Positions 6,342 through 14,124 of a DNA stretch of 23,655 bases are shown in pieces. Each line of letters opens with the position of its first letter. Position 1 is the first letter of the stretch. The stretch covers positions 1 to 23,655 of the forward strand of contig CAJFQY010000038.1 of NCBI GenBank assembly GCA_904419315.1, read 5' to 3'. The notes beneath the pieces are model-generated. The model was given only the letters and a program-made list of their open reading frames with translations. It was not told the origin of the DNA and searched no databases. This stretch comes from Zongyangia gallinarum. GTDB lineage: Bacteria; Bacillota; Clostridia; Oscillospirales; Ruminococcaceae. Made by a program: the position numbers and the translations under genes.

Positions 6342-6779
6342 ATGTCCATGATAGCTTATGACAAATCTTACCGCAGCCAGGTGTTGGATATCTGGCTCGC
6401 GGGGAATTTACAGGCCCATCCTTTTATTCCGCCGGACTATTGGAGGGAGCATCGGGAAGAGGTAGGAGATGCGCTGGAACAAGCTACCGTGCTGCTCTGG
6501 GAAGAGGCCGGGGAGATTCAAGGGTTTGTTGGAGTTGTAGAGGAGGGCTATATTGCCGGGATTTTTGTGGCGGCACAGCATCGATCCAAGGGAATCGGCA
6601 CCAGGCTTATCCGCTGCTGCAAAGAACGTTTTCCGCAGCTGTCTTTGCATGTCTACGAGAAAAATAGGGCTGCGATCGCCGTTTATGAGGCCAATGGTTT
6701 TCAGAAGCAACGATGCTCCGCCGATCCCCAGACAGGAGAAAGAGAATGGACGATGGTCTGGCATCGGGAGAAAGAGTAG
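6342..6779 (+). CDS. GNAT-family N-acetyltransferase (YjaB-like)
   Basis: The 145-aa protein has the full GNAT fold in order: an N-terminal substrate part (residues 1-60); strand GFVGVVEEGYIAGIFV; the acetyl-CoA-binding motif A AAQHRSKGIGTRLI (Q/RxxGxG type); and motif B-like NRAAIAVYEANGF. Overall it resembles YjaB-type acetyltransferases. The acceptor substrate cannot be told from sequence. GGGAGG sits 7-12 bases before ATG 6342. It follows the operon terminator, and no clear promoter of its own is seen, so expression may be read-through. The last codons run close to the promoter of the next operon. Confidence 0.88.
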   Translation: MSMIAYDKSYRSQVLDIWLAGNLQAHPFIPPDYWREHREEVGDALEQATVLLWEEAGEIQGFVGVVEEGYIAGIFVAAQHRSKGIGTRLIRCCKERFPQLSLHVYEKNRAAIAVYEANGFQKQRCSADPQTGEREWTMVWHREKE

Positions 6780-6799
6780 ATGGAAAAAAGCCCATTTCG

Positions 6800-6829
6800 T
6801 TGACAAAATAGGCTTAAAAATAGTAAAAT
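6800..6829 (+). promoter_or_regulatory. Sigma-A promoter of the yicC-led operon
   Basis: A perfect TTGACA (6800-6805) and TAAAAT (6824-6829) are 18 bases apart in an AT-rich stretch. This gives a start near 6836 and a leader of about 60 nt before yicC. It is the only strong vegetative promoter seen ahead of the long housekeeping block. Confidence 0.7.
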
Positions 6830-6857
6830 ATAGATTGGTATAGTTTATTCTGAATAA

Positions 6858-6874
6858 AAATTTGTCTCAAATTT
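6858..6874. repeat. Perfect AT-rich palindrome in the yicC leader
   Basis: AAATTTG-TCT-CAAATTT is a perfect 7-bp inverted repeat with a 3-bp centre. It lies some 20 bases downstream of the predicted start and 24 bases before the yicC ATG. It could be an operator or a small mRNA hairpin. Confidence 0.45.
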
Positions 6875-6897
6875 ATAAAGTAAGGCGGCAAAGGACA

Positions 6898-7776
6898 ATG
6901 ATAAAAAGCATGACTGGCTACGGCCGCAGCGAGCAGATTATTGACGGACGAGATATCCTTTTTGAGATCAAATCCGTCAACCATCGTTTCTTTGAGTTTT
7001 CTGCCCGGGTGCCAAGGGTATACGGTTACCTGGAGGAAAAGATCAAAAGTTATCTGCAACAGAAAATATCGCGCGGCAAGGTGGATGTGGGGGTCACCAT
7101 CCTGACTTTGGAGGGGACCAATGCCGAGGTAGAGATCAATCATGATCTGACCCGTTCCTATGTGGAGGCACTTCGGGAGCTCACCGATAAATTTGACCTG
7201 AAAGACGATTTGAGCCTCTCTTCCATCTCCCGCTTTTCCGATATCTTTACCGTACGCAAAAGTGTGGAGGATGAAAACGTTATCTGGGACTGCGTGCGGC
7301 AGGTAGCGGATGAGGCCGTCGCCGCCTTTCTCGCTATGCGGGAAACAGAGGGGCAGCGGCTGAAGGAAGATATTTTAGGACGGCTGGATTATATTGAAAC
7401 CCAGGTCTGCCGGGTGGAGGAGCGGTCTCCGGAAACGGTGAAGGAATATTACAATCGTTTGTACCAGAAGATGACAGAGGTGTTGGGGGACAACCGCTTT
7501 GACGAACAGCGGATCATTACAGAAGCCGCTATCTTTGCCGATAAGGTGGCCGTCAATGAGGAGACGGTGCGTCTGCACAGCCATTTGGACCAGTTCCGGG
7601 AGATTCTGAATGCCGGAGGCCCCATGGGGCGGAAGCTGGACTTTTTGGTTCAAGAAGTCAACCGGGAAGTTAACACCATTGGGTCCAAGGCACAGGATAC
7701 CGATATTGCCCGGATTGTAGTGGATGTCAAAGCGGAAATTGAAAAGATCAGGGAGCAGATCCAAAATATCGAGTAG
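6898..7776 (+). CDS. yicC: YicC-family endoribonuclease
   Basis: The 292-aa protein begins MIKSMTGYG, the invariant YicC N-terminus, which fixes the start at ATG 6898 rather than the in-frame ATG at 6862. The N-terminal domain contains EIKSVNHRFFEFSARVPR, and the C-terminal DUF1732 domain has GRKLDFLVQEVNREVNTIGSKA. E. coli YicC is reported to be an endoribonuclease involved in RNA (including small RNA) turnover; B. subtilis YloC is its homologue. Length is typical (about 290 aa). It leads the operon, 56 bp before remA, as in B. subtilis. Confidence 0.93.
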   Translation: MIKSMTGYGRSEQIIDGRDILFEIKSVNHRFFEFSARVPRVYGYLEEKIKSYLQQKISRGKVDVGVTILTLEGTNAEVEINHDLTRSYVEALRELTDKFDLKDDLSLSSISRFSDIFTVRKSVEDENVIWDCVRQVADEAVAAFLAMRETEGQRLKEDILGRLDYIETQVCRVEERSPETVKEYYNRLYQKMTEVLGDNRFDEQRIITEAAIFADKVAVNEETVRLHSHLDQFREILNAGGPMGRKLDFLVQEVNREVNTIGSKAQDTDIARIVVDVKAEIEKIREQIQNIE

Positions 7777-7832
7777 GATTTACCTGTGATCTGGGAAGAC
7801 GGCGTGTTCTGTTAAAAGAAAGTGAGGATAAA

Positions 7833-8099
7833 ATGAAATTAATCAATATTGGTTTTGGCAATATGGTGTCCGCCAATCGTTTGGTGGCCATCGTCAGTCC
7901 CGAATCCGCTCCCATCAAGCGGATTATCCAGGACGCTCGGGATCGCGGCTCTTTAATCGACGCCACTTACGGAAGAAGAACCCGGGCTGTTATTATTACC
8001 GACAGTGACCATGTAATTCTTTCTGCGGTGCAACCGGAGACGGTGGCCAACCGCTTGATTGACGATGACGACGATGAGGAGATGGATGAAGATGAATAA
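7833..8099 (+). CDS. remA: RemA/DUF370-family DNA-binding regulator
   Basis: The 88-aa protein starts MKLINIGFGNMVSANRLVAIV and carries SPESAPIKRIIQDARDRGSLIDATYGRRTRAVIITDS, the full DUF370 core. In B. subtilis RemA is an oligomeric DNA-binding activator of biofilm-matrix and osmoprotection operons. Its targets here are unknown. The C-terminus is an unusually acidic Asp/Glu tail (DDDDDEEMDEDE). A GAGGAT ribosome site precedes the ATG. Between yicC and gmk is the standard position in Firmicutes. The last 8 bases overlap the gmk start, and codons of the acidic tail double as the gmk ribosome site. Confidence 0.94.
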   Translation: MKLINIGFGNMVSANRLVAIVSPESAPIKRIIQDARDRGSLIDATYGRRTRAVIITDSDHVILSAVQPETVANRLIDDDDDEEMDEDE

Positions 8100-8703
8100 A
8101 AGAGGCTTGTTGATTGTACTCTCCGGGCCTTCCGGCGTGGGCAAGGGAACGGTATTGCGCAGTTATTTAGAAAAGAACCCCAATACCCGACTGTCCGTTT
8201 CGGCAACTACCCGTCAGCCCAGAATGGGAGAGGTCAATGGAGTTCATTATTATTTTCTGACAGAAAAGGAATTTGAGAAAAAGGTAGAACAAAATGAAAT
8301 GTTAGAATACGCTACCTACAGCGGCAACCGCTACGGGACCCCGGGTGGACCGGTGAAAGAGATGCTGGAGGATGGACATGATGTCATCCTGGAGATAGAG
8401 GTCCAGGGCGCTATGCAAATCAAGAAAAGCTGTCCTGACGCTATCTTTATTTTCATCATGCCTCCGAACATGGCAGAGCTGACCCACCGTTTGGTGGACC
8501 GCAAGACCGAGGATGACGAGACGATCCGCCGCCGTCTGGAGCGCTCCCATGCGGAGATTGCCATGGCGCACGAGTATGACTATGTGGTCATCAACGACAC
8601 CATCGACAATGCATTGGAAAAACTGGAAGCCATCGTCTGCGCTCAAAAGTGCAGCATGAGCCATATGAAAGAATTTGTGGAAGAGGTGTTGGAGGATGCT
8701 TAA
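8092..8703 (+). CDS. gmk: Guanylate kinase
   Basis: This 203-aa enzyme phosphorylates GMP to GDP with ATP. The P-loop GPSGVGKGT is at residues 12-20. The GMP-binding region follows (SATTRQPRMGEVNGVHYYF, and EYATYSGNRYGTP), then VILEIEVQGAMQIKK and the lid segment RRRLERSHAEI. ATG 8092 is preferred because GAGGAG at 8076-8081 is 10 bases away. ATG 8086, two codons upstream, is possible but too close (4 bases), and the frame further upstream to 8059 lies inside remA. It overlaps remA by 8 bp and rpoZ by 8 bp, so translation of the three genes is probably coupled. Confidence 0.96.
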   Translation: MNKRGLLIVLSGPSGVGKGTVLRSYLEKNPNTRLSVSATTRQPRMGEVNGVHYYFLTEKEFEKKVEQNEMLEYATYSGNRYGTPGGPVKEMLEDGHDVILEIEVQGAMQIKKSCPDAIFIFIMPPNMAELTHRLVDRKTEDDETIRRRLERSHAEIAMAHEYDYVVINDTIDNALEKLEAIVCAQKCSMSHMKEFVEEVLEDA

Positions 8704-8914
8704 ACCATCGTTGACAGCCCATATTTTAAAACCGGGGCAAAGCTATTACTCTCTGGTAGTGGCTGTGGCCAAACGTGCCCGGCAGATTGCCGAGGAGGCG
8801 GAGGAAAATCATGAGATCCTGGTGGAAAAACCGGTACAGTTGGCGGTAGAGGAATTTACCAACAACAAGTACAAGATGGTAGAGCCGCCGGATATCGGCA
8901 AGGATATTGAATAA
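8696..8914 (+). CDS. rpoZ: RNA polymerase omega subunit
   Basis: The 72-aa protein MLKPSLTAHILKPGQSYYSL continues into VVAVAKRARQIAEEA, the omega signature helix, and ILVEKPVQLAVEEF, the second conserved segment. Omega binds the beta-prime subunit and helps core assembly. The start is ATG 8696 inside the gmk end, with GAGGTG upstream. The frame from 8675 is a longer but unsupported alternative. The position directly after gmk is the classical rpoZ position in Firmicutes. Confidence 0.93.
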   Translation: MLKPSLTAHILKPGQSYYSLVVAVAKRARQIAEEAEENHEILVEKPVQLAVEEFTNNKYKMVEPPDIGKDIE

Positions 8915-8931
8915 TTCAGAGGAGGACGGCC

Positions 8932-10125
8932 ATGAAACAGCTGGAGGGTAGGACTATTGTTTTGGGGGTGACCGGCGGGATTGCCGCGTATAAGGCCGCC
9001 TATCTTTGCAGTGCCTTGGCGAAAGCGGGGGCGCAGGTCCATGTGATCATGACCCGCAACGCGATGGAATTTGTGGCCCCCCTGACCTTTGAAACCCTTT
9101 CTGGACAAAAGTGTGTTACCGATACCTTTGACCGGAATTTTCAGTGGAATGTAGAGCATGTGGCTCTGGCCAAACGGGCGGAACTGTTTGTGGTAGCGCC
9201 CGCTACTGCCAATATCATCGCAAAGTTTGCCTGTGGAATTGCTGACGATATGCTCTCCACCACATGGCTGGCGGCCTCCTGCAAAAAGTTGGTTTGCCCG
9301 GCTATGAACACGGGAATGTATGAAAACCCGGTGACCCAGCGGAATATAGAGACCCTGCGCGACCTTGGGGTGGAGATGGTGGAGCCGGGCGTCGGCCGTC
9401 TTGCCTGTGCAGATACGGGCCGGGGCCGGCTGGCCGAGCCGGAGGAAATCTTCGAGAGGATCTGTGAGCTTCTCTGCGCAAAGCAGGATCTTGCGGGTAA
9501 GCGGGTACTTGTCACTGCCGGCCCCACCCAGGAGGCATTGGATCCAGTCCGTTATATCACCAACCATTCCAGCGGAAAGATGGGGTTCGCCGTGGCCCGC
9601 CGGGCCGCCCAGCGGGGCGCCAAGGTTACCTTGGTGGCGGGGCCTGTATCCCTGCCCACACCTGCGGGAGTGGAGCGGATAGATGTCAAAAGTGCCCTGG
9701 ATATGTTTGAGGCAGTTAAATCCCATATGGAAAGCGACATCATCATCAAAACTGCCGCTGTGGGGGATTTTCGTCCCGAGACCCAGGCGCAGGACAAAAT
9801 CAAGAAGACCGGAGAGGACGTTATGACCGTCCGCCTTGTGAAAAACCCGGATATCCTACAGTATGTAGGAAGTCATAAAAGGCCGGGCCAGGTGGTCTGC
9901 GGCTTTTCGATGGAAACCCGGGATCTGATCGAGAATTCCGGCAAGAAGCTGAGGGCCAAGCACGCGGATATGATTGTGGCCAATTCCCTGACAGAGCAGG
10001 GCGCTGGATTTGGGGTGGATACCAACGTTGCCACCCTGTTGACAGAGCAGGGGGCAGAACAGCTGCCTATGATGAGCAAGGAGGCCTTAGCCGACGTAAT
10101 TTTGGACCGGCTTCTCTCTTTATAG
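8932..10125 (+). CDS. coaBC: Bifunctional phosphopantothenoylcysteine decarboxylase/phosphopantothenate-cysteine ligase
   Basis: This 397-aa enzyme performs two successive CoA-synthesis steps: CTP-dependent joining of cysteine to phosphopantothenate, then FMN-dependent decarboxylation. The N-terminal CoaC half (about 1-190) has GVTGGIAAYKA, the active-site His in VEHVALAKRAELFVVAPATAN, and the substrate clamp CPAMNTGMYENP. The C-terminal CoaB half has TAGPTQEALDPVRYITNHSS, AVGDFRP and DKIKK. GAGGAGG precedes the ATG. The gene is 17 bp after rpoZ, in the usual order. Both active sites look complete. Confidence 0.96.
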   Translation: MKQLEGRTIVLGVTGGIAAYKAAYLCSALAKAGAQVHVIMTRNAMEFVAPLTFETLSGQKCVTDTFDRNFQWNVEHVALAKRAELFVVAPATANIIAKFACGIADDMLSTTWLAASCKKLVCPAMNTGMYENPVTQRNIETLRDLGVEMVEPGVGRLACADTGRGRLAEPEEIFERICELLCAKQDLAGKRVLVTAGPTQEALDPVRYITNHSSGKMGFAVARRAAQRGAKVTLVAGPVSLPTPAGVERIDVKSALDMFEAVKSHMESDIIIKTAAVGDFRPETQAQDKIKKTGEDVMTVRLVKNPDILQYVGSHKRPGQVVCGFSMETRDLIENSGKKLRAKHADMIVANSLTEQGAGFGVDTNVATLLTEQGAEQLPMMSKEALADVILDRLLSL

Positions 10126-10182
10126 TGCAGCGGGGATTTTGTTCCAATTCAATAGCATAAACGGAGGTGGCTTGTCATCGCT

Positions 10183-12636
10183 GTGGTGGACGTTGTGAAA
10201 GTTGCAGTGGACAAAGCTGCTTTTCATTTTGATAAATTATACGATTATCTCCCGCCGGAGGATCAGACATCCCAGAACCTGGTAGGCTGCCGGGTGCTGG
10301 TGCCCTTTGGCAAGGGCAACCGAAAACGCCAGGGGGTCGTCCTGGGCTGGGAAAAGCGGGAACGGGAGAAATTTCTCAAACCGGTGAGCGCGGTAATCGA
10401 TAGAGAACCGGTACTCACCGAGGAAATGCAAAAGCTTATGCGGATGCTCAAAGAGAGCACCTTTTGTACCTGGTTTGACGCTCTGCGCTGTGTCATCCCC
10501 GGTGGGCTAGGCTATGAGATACGGCCTCGCTACACGGCGGTGCGGGATCCCTTAGCAGAGGAAGCAGCCGGCCTATCTGCGGAGGAAACCCAGATTTACA
10601 CCTATATCAAAAATCATAAGCAGGGCGTCGGTGAGCAGAAGATCAAGGGGGATCTGGGCTATAGGAATGTCGGCCCCATCATTGCCAGGTTAAAATCCAC
10701 GGGACTGATCGCCCAGATAGAAGATGTGCGACGGAAGGTTCTGGACGAGACGGTGGTGATGGTCCGCCTCTCGATGGGACCGGAGGAACTGAGCGAGAAA
10801 AAGCTGACCACGAAACAACGTGCGGTGGTGGATTTCCTCTTGGAGGTGGAAACCGCTTCCATCAAGGAAATCGGCTATTTCTGCGCGGTGACCCGGGCGG
10901 TCACCGATCGCCTGCGGGATCAGGGTGTGGTGGAATACCTGGACTGGGAGGTCTACCGCAGCCCCTATGAAGTGATAACACCTCCCTCCGATGAGGAAAT
11001 ACAGCTTTCAGAACACCAGCAAAAAGCCTATGACCAGCTTTCTGGATTTTATAGAGAAGGGAAATACAGCACCACCCTGCTGTATGGGGTAACGGGAAGC
11101 GGAAAAACCTCTGTTTTCCTCAAGCTGACTCGGCAGGTCATTGCCGACGGAAAGACAGTCATCGTCATGGTGCCGGAAATCTCCCTGACCCCCCAGACGG
11201 TGGAACATTTCCACCGATGCTTTGGCAATAATGTGGCCGTCCTTCACAGTGCCCTTTCTATGGGGCAGCGGCTGGATGAATGGAAACGCATCCGCCGGGG
11301 AGAGGTTCAGGTGGTGGTAGGCACCCGTAGCGCGGTGTTTGCCCCCCTGGAAAATATCGGTCTGATCGTCATGGATGAGGAGCAGGAGCACACCTATAAA
11401 TCCGAATCCTCCCCGCGGTTTCACGCCCGGGATGTAGCCAAGGTCCGGTGTGCTTTCCATGAGGCCATGTTATTATTGTGTTCCGCCACCCCTTCGGTGG
11501 AGAGCTATTACTTTGCCAAGATGGGGAGATACCATCTGGTGACCCTCCGCAAGCGATACGCGTCGGCAAAGCTTCCCAATACCTATATTGTGGACATGCG
11601 GGGGGAGGCGATGGAGGGCAATACTTCTGTTTACAGCTCCACTGTCCTCGACGCCCTGAAAAAGACTCTCCAGCGGGGCGAGCAGGCGATTTTGCTGCTC
11701 AACCGCCGGGGCTATCATACCAGCGTACGGTGCCCCAGCTGTGGCCACGTGTGGAAATGCCCCCATTGCAGCATTTCCCTGACCTATCACCGGGCCAACT
11801 CCCGGCTGATGTGCCACTACTGTGGCTATAGTGAAGATCTTCCTAGCACCTGCCCCCAGTGTGGATATGATCACCTGAGCTTTCGGGGGGCTGGCACCCA
11901 GCAGGCAGAGGAACAGCTGGGGGAGCTTCTTCCGGAAGCCCGCGTTCTGCGGATGGATATGGATACCACCATGTCAAAGTTTTCCTACCAGAAAAATTTT
12001 GACGCCTTCCGGGAGGGGCAGTATGATATTATGATTGGCACCCAAATGGTGGCCAAAGGGCTCAATTTCCCTAAGGTGACCATGGTAGCGGTCCTCTCCA
12101 TTGACCAGGCCCTTTATTCCACCGATTTTCGAGCCTATGAACGGGCCTTTGGCTTAATGACCCAGGTGGTGGGCCGATGCGGGAGAAACGAGCTGCCGGG
12201 CACCGCTTACATCCAGACCTATACGCCGGAAAATCCGGTGATTGAGATGGCGGCGGCCCAGGATTACGACCGCTTTTTTGACGAGGAGATCCTCAGCCGG
12301 AAGGTGATGCTCTACCCGCCCTTTTGCTCCATCTGTTCGGTGGGATTTTCGGGAGAGCGGGAAAGCCAGGTGATCCGGGCGGCCGGGGATTTTGTGGAAA
12401 GGCTAAAATACAAGGTCGGCCACGGCTATGAGAATCTGCCCATCAAACTGTTGGGCCCTACCGGTTTTGGTGTCCTAAAGGTGAGCAACAAATACCGTTA
12501 CCGTGTGATCATCAAATGCAGAAATGATGAGAAGTTTCGAAGGATGATCAGCGAGCTTCTCATAGAAATGGGCAAGGAAAAGGAAGTTTCCGATGTGTCC
12601 GTCTTTGCCGATCTATATTTTGACTCCAATCAATAG
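10183..12636 (+). CDS. priA: Primosomal protein N' (PriA helicase)
   Basis: This 817-aa replication-restart helicase reloads the replisome at stalled forks. It has an N-terminal DNA-binding domain (VAVDKAAFHFDKLYDYLPPE), Walker A GVTGSGKTSVF and a Walker B box reading DEEQEHTYK. Eight Zn-binding Cys fall in four pairs (CPSCG, CPHC, CHYCG, CPQCG). Helicase C motifs include GTQMVAKGLNFPKVTM and QVVGRCGR. The start is uncertain: GTG 10183 is the first usual start codon in frame, but GGAGG (10163-10167) is 15 bases upstream. An in-frame ATC at 10177 would have ideal spacing. Family N-termini begin near here, so either choice changes only two residues. Confidence 0.95.
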   Translation: MVDVVKVAVDKAAFHFDKLYDYLPPEDQTSQNLVGCRVLVPFGKGNRKRQGVVLGWEKREREKFLKPVSAVIDREPVLTEEMQKLMRMLKESTFCTWFDALRCVIPGGLGYEIRPRYTAVRDPLAEEAAGLSAEETQIYTYIKNHKQGVGEQKIKGDLGYRNVGPIIARLKSTGLIAQIEDVRRKVLDETVVMVRLSMGPEELSEKKLTTKQRAVVDFLLEVETASIKEIGYFCAVTRAVTDRLRDQGVVEYLDWEVYRSPYEVITPPSDEEIQLSEHQQKAYDQLSGFYREGKYSTTLLYGVTGSGKTSVFLKLTRQVIADGKTVIVMVPEISLTPQTVEHFHRCFGNNVAVLHSALSMGQRLDEWKRIRRGEVQVVVGTRSAVFAPLENIGLIVMDEEQEHTYKSESSPRFHARDVAKVRCAFHEAMLLLCSATPSVESYYFAKMGRYHLVTLRKRYASAKLPNTYIVDMRGEAMEGNTSVYSSTVLDALKKTLQRGEQAILLLNRRGYHTSVRCPSCGHVWKCPHCSISLTYHRANSRLMCHYCGYSEDLPSTCPQCGYDHLSFRGAGTQQAEEQLGELLPEARVLRMDMDTTMSKFSYQKNFDAFREGQYDIMIGTQMVAKGLNFPKVTMVAVLSIDQALYSTDFRAYERAFGLMTQVVGRCGRNELPGTAYIQTYTPENPVIEMAAAQDYDRFFDEEILSRKVMLYPPFCSICSVGFSGERESQVIRAAGDFVERLKYKVGHGYENLPIKLLGPTGFGVLKVSNKYRYRVIIKCRNDEKFRRMISELLIEMGKEKEVSDVSVFADLYFDSNQ

Positions 12637-12663
12637 ATAAAAAAGAAAAAGGAGATAAAAACC

Positions 12664-13119
12664 ATGGCAATCAGACAAATTGTACTGGAAGGGGACGACG
12701 TCCTCCGGAAGAAATGCCGTCCTGTTACCGATTTTAACCAGAGGCTTTGGACCATGCTGGACGATATGGCGGAAACTATGTACGCCTCTGACGGAGCCGG
12801 TCTTGCCGCTCCCCAGATTGGCGTGCTCCGCCAGGCAGTGGTCATTGACACTGGAGACGGCCTCATTGAGCTGATCAATCCCCAGATCATCGAGGAAAAG
12901 GGGAAACAAGAGGGCCCGGAAGGCTGCCTGTCCTGCCCTGGGGAAGCGGGCATCGTGGTGCGCCCCATGCATGTAAAGGTGGCGGCTCAAAATAGATATG
13001 GAGAAAAAATCGTCCTCAAGGGCAGTGAATTGACCGCCCGCGCTATGTGCCATGAAATTGACCATCTCAACGGCCGTCTGTTTAAGGACATTGCCGTCCG
13101 GATGATGCAGGAGGATTAG
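12664..13119 (+). CDS. def: Peptide deformylase
   Basis: This 151-aa metalloenzyme removes the N-formyl group from nascent proteins. All three motifs are intact: GAGLAAPQIG (residues 44-53), EGCLS with metal ligand Cys88, and HEIDH with His130/Glu131/His134. A strong AAGGAG site sits upstream of the ATG. It follows priA by 27 bp and precedes fmt, the enzyme that adds the formyl group, as in most Firmicutes. Confidence 0.97.
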   Translation: MAIRQIVLEGDDVLRKKCRPVTDFNQRLWTMLDDMAETMYASDGAGLAAPQIGVLRQAVVIDTGDGLIELINPQIIEEKGKQEGPEGCLSCPGEAGIVVRPMHVKVAAQNRYGEKIVLKGSELTARAMCHEIDHLNGRLFKDIAVRMMQED

Positions 13120-13148
13120 CCTCCTTGAAAAACGGGGGAGGAGCAAAG

Positions 13149-14036
13149 ATGAAGATTGTTTTTATGGGGACGCCGGATTTTGCGGTGCCCTGTTTGCAGG
13201 CCCTAATCGACGGGGGACATGAGATCCTGGGAGTCTATACCCAGCCGGATAAGCCGAAAGGAAGAGGCTACCAGATGTCCTTTTCGCCGGTGAAGGAGCT
13301 GGCCATGGAGCATCAGCTGCCTGTATTTCAGCCTAAGACCTTCAAGGATGAGGAGGTTGTAGCCCAGCTGCGTCAGCTTGCCCCGCAGCTTATTGTGGTA
13401 GTCGCCTATGGCAAGATCCTGCCCAAATCGGTGCTGGAGATTCCGGAGCTTGGCTGTGTCAATGTACATGGTTCCCTGCTGCCCAAGTATCGGGGAGCAG
13501 GCCCCATCCAGTGGAGCGTTATCAACGGAGAACAGGAGACCGGCATTACCACCATGTTTATGGGGGAAGGGCTGGACACTGGGGACATGATCCTCAAAAG
13601 ATCCATCCCTATCGGGGAGGATGAAACCTCCGGAGAACTCTATGAGCGGATGGAAAAACTGGGCGCCCAATGTCTGATGGAGACCATCTCCCTTTTTGAA
13701 AAGGGTGATGTACCCAGAGAACCTCAAAAGGATGAAGTATCCTCCTATGCGCCCATGCTGGATAAAAAGCTGGCGCTTCTGGACTTTCAAAAGACAGGAA
13801 GAGAAATCCATAACCTGGTCCGGGGGCTCAATCCTTGGCCTGTGGCCTTCACAAAGCTTCGGGGCAAGGTGCTCAAGGTCTATGCTGCGAAGGAAATCCC
13901 GGGGTATACCGTTGTCGGTTGCGGAGACGGGGCCGTGGAGTTTCTGGAAATCGCCTTGGAGGGAAAGAAAAGAATGGCGTCAGCGGATTTCCTCCGGGGA
14001 TATCACCTCAAAAAAGGCGAGAAACTGGGAGAATGA
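13149..14036 (+). CDS. fmt: Methionyl-tRNA formyltransferase
   Basis: The 295-aa enzyme formylates initiator Met-tRNA using 10-formyl-tetrahydrofolate. It begins MKIVFMGTPDFAVP. The catalytic triad is visible as Asn105 and His107 (NVHGSLLPKYRGAGPIQW) and Asp143 (GLDTGD). The C-terminal tRNA-binding OB domain is present but short, making the protein about 15-20 residues below the usual length. ATG 13149 is preferred over 13125 because of the GGAGGAG site at 13137-13143 and the conserved N-terminus. It follows def by 29 bp. Confidence 0.96.
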   Translation: MKIVFMGTPDFAVPCLQALIDGGHEILGVYTQPDKPKGRGYQMSFSPVKELAMEHQLPVFQPKTFKDEEVVAQLRQLAPQLIVVVAYGKILPKSVLEIPELGCVNVHGSLLPKYRGAGPIQWSVINGEQETGITTMFMGEGLDTGDMILKRSIPIGEDETSGELYERMEKLGAQCLMETISLFEKGDVPREPQKDEVSSYAPMLDKKLALLDFQKTGREIHNLVRGLNPWPVAFTKLRGKVLKVYAAKEIPGYTVVGCGDGAVEFLEIALEGKKRMASADFLRGYHLKKGEKLGE

Positions 14037-14041
14037 TTTTC

Positions 14042-14071
14042 GCATTTTTTTCATCCTTATTCACATACTAT
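14042..14071 (+). promoter_or_regulatory. Candidate sigma-E promoter before the zinc peptidase gene
   Basis: GCATTTT (14042-14048) matches the sigma-E -35 KMATATT at six of seven positions. CATACTAT (14064-14071) matches the -10 CATACAMT at seven of eight. The spacer is 15 bases, within the usual range. It sits in the 88-bp gap after fmt and would let the zinc peptidase gene be switched on in the mother cell. No competing sigma-A promoter with good spacing was found. Confidence 0.4.
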
Positions 14072-14124
14072 CCAAAACTGGGGCGTACAATGCCATACAG
14101 CAGTACTGCGTGAGGAGGTAGGGC

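Noticed and set aside
13125..13148. Longer N-terminus for Fmt from ATG 13125
   Set aside because: The GGAGGAG site lies inside this extension, and the family N-terminus MKIVFMGTPDFAVP begins at 13149.
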